Assembly: GCA_958477465.1 (NCBI GenBank)
Contig: CAUEFX010000062.1
Location: 1 to 26,870, forward strand
Length of the DNA: 26,870 nucleotides
Direction: 5' to 3'
Origin: an uncultured Bacteroides sp.
GTDB taxonomy: Bacteria > Bacteroidota > Bacteroidia > Bacteroidales > Bacteroidaceae
Below the pieces are notes generated by a model. That model was not told where the DNA came from. It did not search any database and was given only the letters and a program-made list of their open reading frames with translations. Made by a program: the position numbers and the translations under genes. Positions 24,003 to 26,870 of the stretch are shown here, piece after piece. Within the stretch, counting starts at the first letter, position 1, and the number at the start of each line of letters is the position of its first letter.

Positions 24003-24125
24003 TATCCTTACAGCGGTGGGCAACCTGATTATCCCGGTGCAGGTGTAATATTTAGCCATGCGCGGAATGGCGAAGATTACATACTCGCATGTGACTGCTT
24101 GCCATCGAAAAGGAAATGTCTTTGA
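24003..24125 (+). pseudogene. Remnant of an unidentified protein-coding gene
   Basis: An open frame reads YPYSGGQPDYPGAGVIFSH, followed by NGEDYILACDC, then stops at 24123-24125. The composition looks like an internal piece of a folded protein and there is no start codon of its own. It vaguely recalls phage DnaJ-like proteins, but this is weak. The segment from 23932 to 24002 shows nothing beyond a possible minus-strand -7 box (TACCTTTA, 23945-23952). Confidence 0.3.
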
Positions 24126-24178
24126 AGGATATAGTGAACGAGGCGATGACGGAATACCTGGAGAAGAATGGAAAGTGA
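24095..24178 (+). pseudogene. C-terminal fragment of a ribbon-helix-helix-like protein
   Basis: In another frame the sequence reads LLAIEKEMSLKDIVNEAMTE and then YLEKNGK before a stop at 24176-24178. This looks like the second half of a ribbon-helix-helix DNA-binding or antitoxin protein. The N-terminal strand is missing and a stop lies just upstream (24092-24094). Confidence 0.4.
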
Positions 24179-24228
24179 CGGCTGCTGCTCTCTGTTTTAT
24201 AACCGTAATGTTCCGGCAGAAACGTTAC

Positions 24229-24261
24229 GTCAATGGCCGATACTACATATCGGTCATTGAC
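24229..24261 (-). terminator. 14-bp stem hairpin across the ATPase stop codon
   Basis: GTCAATGGCCGATA (24229-24242) pairs with TATCGGTCATTGAC (24248-24261) with a single G-T pair and a 5-nt loop. It covers the last codons and the stop (24243-24245) of the minus-strand ATPase gene. No T-run follows, so it may protect the mRNA or mark a recombination joint rather than terminate. Confidence 0.5.
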
Positions 24262-25562
24262 AACCCTTTATAGGAGAGGGAATACCCCTTGAACTCCCCT
24301 GTTGCACGCAGGAAAGCTGCTGCTTTAGCTTCTAATATATCCATGTCGATGTTTTCGGCTTTGCGCTTGACCTCGAAAAATGTTGCCGTATCTTCCAGTT
24401 CGTTTTCGGCCATGAGGTCAATTTCGTTTTCACCCTTTCTGTCCCACCATCCACCGATACGGGTATAGGCTTGCTGTTCTATCAGCATACGCTTGAAGTA
24501 ACGTTCAAGCATCAGACCGCTGAAGGTCTCATAATCCCGGTCTATGATCGTCTTCACGCTCCCGTAATTTTCTATTTCCAGCATATAGCTATACTTGTAG
24601 ATGAAGCGGAACCAGAATGTGAAAAAGTTGTCCTCAATGACATAGCGGACATTTTTGGCAGGGCTCTTCTCAAACAGTGGTTGCTTTTTCGATATGATTT
24701 CGTACTCTCTTTCCAGCTTGGTGAGGTAGCCGCCGATTTCCTTTCCCACCACGTTCTCGATTTCCGAACGGGAGGTTTTTCCTCGTGCGATGGCTGACAG
24801 GATCGAGAAGTATATCCCGTAGTCCTTGCCGAACTCTTCGATAAGAATCGCCTTCCCTTCTCCTATGAAGATGGAGTCAGCCTTTATGATTTGGTCGAGC
24901 ATGGCTGCCTTGGTCGTTGCTCCGCCATCCACGAGCAGTTGCACGTACTTTGCCACCCCACCGGTGAAGGCATACAAGGCCAGCAGGTCTTCTGCCGTAT
25001 AGCCCGGATTGTATTCCGCGAGAATATCCTTCAGGACGGTCGGAGTAAACGTGCACACGGTCATGAAGCGAGACTGCCGGTTATACAGCGGCTCTTTCTT
25101 GTCCTTGAATATCTTCGTCATCATGGAATAAATCGAACCGCAGACAATCAAGTTGATGTGGGATTTCGGACTGTACAGGTCCCAAATGCGTTGCATATCA
25201 TTGAATACCGATTTGTTCACGCGGAAAAATTCCTGGAACTCGTCGATAAAGAGTGTGATGGTACGTTCGGCCGATAGTTTCATCAGGTACTCGAATATAT
25301 CGGCAAAGCGTTCCACCCGGCCCATGATGGGGACACCTAATTTGTTTTCTATTTCAAGCCGGTAATCATCACACAAATCGCCTTCGGCCTTTCTGGCAAC
25401 AAAGAAATAGAGAATCGGTTCGTCCTCGTAAGCTTTCCAAATGAGTGAAGTTTTCCCGATACGGCGGCGTCCTGTTACCACCGTGAACTGGGCGTTGTCT
25501 TGAGCCGTCTCGCGAATCTTGCGCAGGGAGGCCATTTCTTCTGTCCTGTCGAAAAATCTCAT
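24243..25562 (-). CDS. ATPase of the archaeal-type/DUF234 family with nuclease-like C-terminus
   Basis: About 439 aa from the ATG at 25560-25562, giving MRFFDRTEEMASL; a longer frame upstream would read through a palindrome and promoter. Walker A is GRRRIGKTSL (31-40) and Walker B is TLFIDEFQEF (103-112). A winged-helix region follows (EIENVVGKEIGGYLTKLERE). The C-terminal DUF234 part has D382, E397 and K399 (EIDLM...FFEVKRK), a PD-(D/E)XK arrangement. Such proteins are widespread in Bacteroidetes and archaea with no settled function; links to mobile elements or defence have been suggested. It is separated from DUF4248 by gene remnants and so looks like an insertion into the conserved module. 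Confidence 0.85.
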   Translation of the reverse strand: MRFFDRTEEMASLRKIRETAQDNAQFTVVTGRRRIGKTSLIWKAYEDEPILYFFVARKAEGDLCDDYRLEIENKLGVPIMGRVERFADIFEYLMKLSAERTITLFIDEFQEFFRVNKSVFNDMQRIWDLYSPKSHINLIVCGSIYSMMTKIFKDKKEPLYNRQSRFMTVCTFTPTVLKDILAEYNPGYTAEDLLALYAFTGGVAKYVQLLVDGGATTKAAMLDQIIKADSIFIGEGKAILIEEFGKDYGIYFSILSAIARGKTSRSEIENVVGKEIGGYLTKLEREYEIISKKQPLFEKSPAKNVRYVIEDNFFTFWFRFIYKYSYMLEIENYGSVKTIIDRDYETFSGLMLERYFKRMLIEQQAYTRIGGWWDRKGENEIDLMAENELEDTATFFEVKRKAENIDMDILEAKAAAFLRATGEFKGYSLSYKGLSMTDM

Positions 25563-25585
25563 ATTCTTTCTTTTTATATGGTGTA

Positions 25586-25622
25586 TTGCGAAACAGCTGT
25601 TTCCGAAACGGCTATTTCGCAA
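25586..25622. promoter_or_regulatory. 37-bp near-perfect palindrome at the ATPase start region
   Basis: TTGCGAAACAGCTGTTTC, C, then GAAACGGCTATTTCGCAA: 16 of 18 positions pair. It lies between the predicted -7 box and the ATG, overlapping the likely transcription start. This placement suits an operator for a dimeric repressor, or a leader hairpin. Confidence 0.65.
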
Positions 25623-25625
25623 CTG

Positions 25626-25633
25626 CAAATATA
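25626..25633 (-). promoter_or_regulatory. -7 box of the ATPase promoter
   Basis: On the minus strand TATATTTG matches TAnnTTTG fully, 63 bp upstream of the ATG. No clear TTTG is found at the -33 distance. Confidence 0.4.
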
Positions 25634-25692
25634 ACGCTATTTTTCGGTATGGCAGTCAGGTCGGTACGGATATATTTTGCAAAATGCTCATT

Positions 25693-25784
25693 CTCCCTTC
25701 CGAATCGTTGTCTTTCTCCCTTCCGAACCGTTGTCTTTCTCCCTTCCGAATCATTACTTTTCTCCTTCCTAACTGCTTTTTCTT
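25693..25784. repeat. Four 23-bp tandem repeats between the ATPase and HU-like genes
   Basis: Units begin CTCC at 25693, 25716, 25739 and 25762, with the core CTCCCTTCCGAATCGTTGTC, and the fourth is degenerate. They sit upstream of both divergent genes. Confidence 0.92.
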
Positions 25785-25856
25785 CTTTTTACCGACATTT
25801 CTCTACCGCCCTCTACCAATACCGACATATCCCGACAATGCCCGTTGGCGATGTGG

Positions 25857-25864
25857 TATCTTTG
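25857..25864 (+). promoter_or_regulatory. -7 box of the HU-like gene
   Basis: TATCTTTG is a full match to the Bacteroides -7 consensus, 62 bp upstream of the ATG. The -33 region lacks a clear TTTG. Confidence 0.5.
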
Positions 25865-25926
25865 TAGGGTAATCAGATTGCAAACGTATTTAATTCAAAT
25901 GTTTAACACTAAAAAAGAAGAGTAGT

Positions 25927-26394
25927 ATGAGTAGAAATGTAACGTATTCGGTGGTGGCACGTAGAAACCTTTTGAAAGAGGACGAACCGGTGAAGTATTA
26001 TGCCCAAGCCCAGGCCAGCGGTGATGTGGAAGTGAAAGAGATGGCGAAACGTATCGAGAAAGCGTGTACGGTGACGCGTGCCGATGTGATGGCGGTGCTG
26101 ATAGCACTGGAGGATACCATCGTGGAGGGACTCGAACGCGGAGAGATCGTCCGTCTGGGCGAGATCGGGGCTTTCCAGATAGGGCTGCGCGGCAAAGGCG
26201 CGGAGACGGAAGCGGACTACAACGTATCGCTGATCCGAAAGGCGAAGGTGAACTTTCGTCCCGGTGTGGCTTTGACGGAGATCCTGTCCGGACTGAGCTT
26301 CGCCAAGGTGAGCAAGCTGCCGCTGAAAAAGAAAGGAGAAACAGGCGGCGGAACCGATGGTGACGAGGAAGGCAACGATCCGATAGTAAAATAG
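25927..26394 (+). CDS. HU-like DNA-binding protein (HU-HIG type)
   Basis: This 155-aa protein has an HU/IHF-like core: MAKRIEKACTVTRADVMAVL gives the helices, ERGEIVRLGEIGAFQIG the beta-arm base, and KAKVNFRPG the end of the arm. An extra N-terminal strand region (MSRNVTYSVVARRNLLKEDE) marks the larger HU-like family of Bacteroidetes. The C-terminus is a Lys-rich then Gly/Asp-rich disordered tail. It probably bends or coats DNA. A weak AAGAAGAG stretch precedes the ATG. It leads the smalltalk-amidase genes. Confidence 0.9.
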   Translation: MSRNVTYSVVARRNLLKEDEPVKYYAQAQASGDVEVKEMAKRIEKACTVTRADVMAVLIALEDTIVEGLERGEIVRLGEIGAFQIGLRGKGAETEADYNVSLIRKAKVNFRPGVALTEILSGLSFAKVSKLPLKKKGETGGGTDGDEEGNDPIVK

Positions 26395-26433
26395 GCGTTT
26401 TCATAGTATCGTTCGTAGTATCGGGAGAGTGAC

Positions 26434-26458
26434 TGCCGGATGCCGCGTGTGTCCGGCA
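26434..26458 (+). terminator. Hairpin between the HU-like gene and the smalltalk gene
   Basis: TGCCGG (26434-26439) pairs with CCGGCA (26453-26458) across a 13-nt loop. The following AT-rich sequence includes AAAAACGTTTTT (26466-26477) but no immediate T-run. It could lower read-through from the HU-like gene to the lysis-type genes. Confidence 0.35.
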
Positions 26459-26492
26459 ATGAATAAAAAACGTTTTTAAAAACAGAAAGAGT

Positions 26493-26591
26493 ATGAAGAA
26501 ATGGAAAAGGATTTTGGAGTGGGTGATTACTGTGCTGATGTTTCTGCGGGGCGGAACCGATGGAAAAGGGAAAGACGATGCGCGAGATTGA
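26493..26591 (+). CDS. Smalltalk-like small protein, 32 aa
   Basis: MKKWKRILEWVITVLMFLRG, then a Gly/Asp/Lys tail. It has a basic start, one hydrophobic membrane-spanning stretch and a position between an HU-like gene and an amidase, which match the Bacteroides 'smalltalk' family as I remember it. The function is unknown; a holin-like role next to an amidase is possible but inferred. It overlaps the amidase start by 14 bp. The ATG follows a weak AGAAAGAG stretch. Confidence 0.7.
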   Translation: MKKWKRILEWVITVLMFLRGGTDGKGKDDARD

Positions 26592-26870
26592 TCTTATTGT
26601 GGTGCATTGTTCCGCCACGCGGGCAGACCGGGATTTCACGGAGCATGACCTGGAGGTGTGCCACCGGCGCCGGGGATTCAATGGAGCGGGTTATCATTTT
26701 TATATCCGCAAGAACGGGGATATAAAGACCACCCGTCCGCCGGAGAAGATCGGGGCACACGTCAAGGGTTTCAACCTGAAAAGCATCGGCATCTGCTACG
26801 AGGGAGGACTGGATTGCCATGGACGGCCGGAGAATACGATGACGGTGTGGCAGAAGCACTCCCTGTATGT
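26578..26870 (+). CDS. N-acetylmuramoyl-L-alanine amidase (T7-lysozyme-like), cut by the window end
   Basis: The first 97 residues are visible. VVHCSAT gives the first zinc ligand H10, HRRRGFNGAGYHFYI includes the catalytic Tyr region, and IGAHVKGFNLKSIGICYEGG continues the Amidase_2 fold. The remaining zinc ligands lie beyond the window. It cleaves the bond between MurNAc and L-Ala in peptidoglycan. No signal peptide is present, as in phage endolysins, so export would need another factor. The start overlaps the smalltalk-like gene in another frame. Confidence 0.9.
   Translation, partial: MREIDLIVVHCSATRADRDFTEHDLEVCHRRRGFNGAGYHFYIRKNGDIKTTRPPEKIGAHVKGFNLKSIGICYEGGLDCHGRPENTMTVWQKHSLY

Noticed and set aside
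25519..25872. Plus-strand ORFs across the 23-bp repeats upstream of the HU-like gene
   Set aside because: They are Phe/Leu/Pro-rich translations of the repeat array and of the ATPase antisense, with no plausible promoter or domain.

Overview
The window looks like chromosomal DNA of a gut Bacteroides or close relative. The basis is a UpxY (NusG-like) and a UpxZ regulator, which are hallmarks of Bacteroides capsule loci; promoters of the Bacteroidales type (TTTG, about 18-21 nt, TAnnTTTG); almost no Shine-Dalgarno sites; and a VirE_N/DUF3987 - DUF4248 - HU-like - 'smalltalk' - amidase gene set that is typical of this group. These assignments rest on remembered family features, since no search was possible.

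Positions 1-19,990 hold a capsular/surface polysaccharide locus read entirely on the minus strand, from right to left: upxY, an AAA-ATPase with a nuclease-like tail, a Wzx-type flippase, a nitroreductase-family protein, a polysaccharide pyruvyl transferase, a membrane acyltransferase, UDP-GlcNAc 2-epimerase (wecB), a glycosyltransferase, PIG-L deacetylase, CelD/FemAB-like acyltransferase, a second PIG-L deacetylase, a GNAT, a GT4, a Wzy/O-antigen-ligase-like polymerase, a GT2, a serine-acetyltransferase-like transferase, a GT4, a full-length but catalytically dead PHP-type phosphatase homologue, and upxZ as the last gene. Most of the biosynthesis genes overlap or nearly touch, which fits one long operon controlled by UpxY-type antitermination through a roughly 170-nt leader with a terminator-like hairpin. 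The expected product is an acylated, pyruvylated, amino-sugar-containing repeat unit, flipped by Wzx and polymerised by the Wzy-like protein. No initiating sugar-phosphate transferase, Wzz/Wzc or Wza is present in the window.

Positions 20,050-26,870 hold a different module, mostly on the plus strand: a 54-aa charged ORF, a 788-aa primase-helicase-like protein (VirE_N + DUF3987), a repeat-rich non-coding stretch, DUF4248 and a DUF234-type ATPase on the minus strand, then HU-like protein, a smalltalk-like peptide and the start of a T7-lysozyme-like amidase. Replication-like, nucleoid-like and lysis-like genes together suggest a domesticated or satellite-like element beside the capsule locus.

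The most striking extra signals are: a near-perfect 36/37-bp inverted repeat that brackets the helicase half of the primase-helicase gene; several unrelated tandem arrays at gene borders whose unit is almost always 22-23 bp; loss of every metal ligand in the phosphatase homologue; and two paralogous deacetylases interleaved with two acyltransferases.
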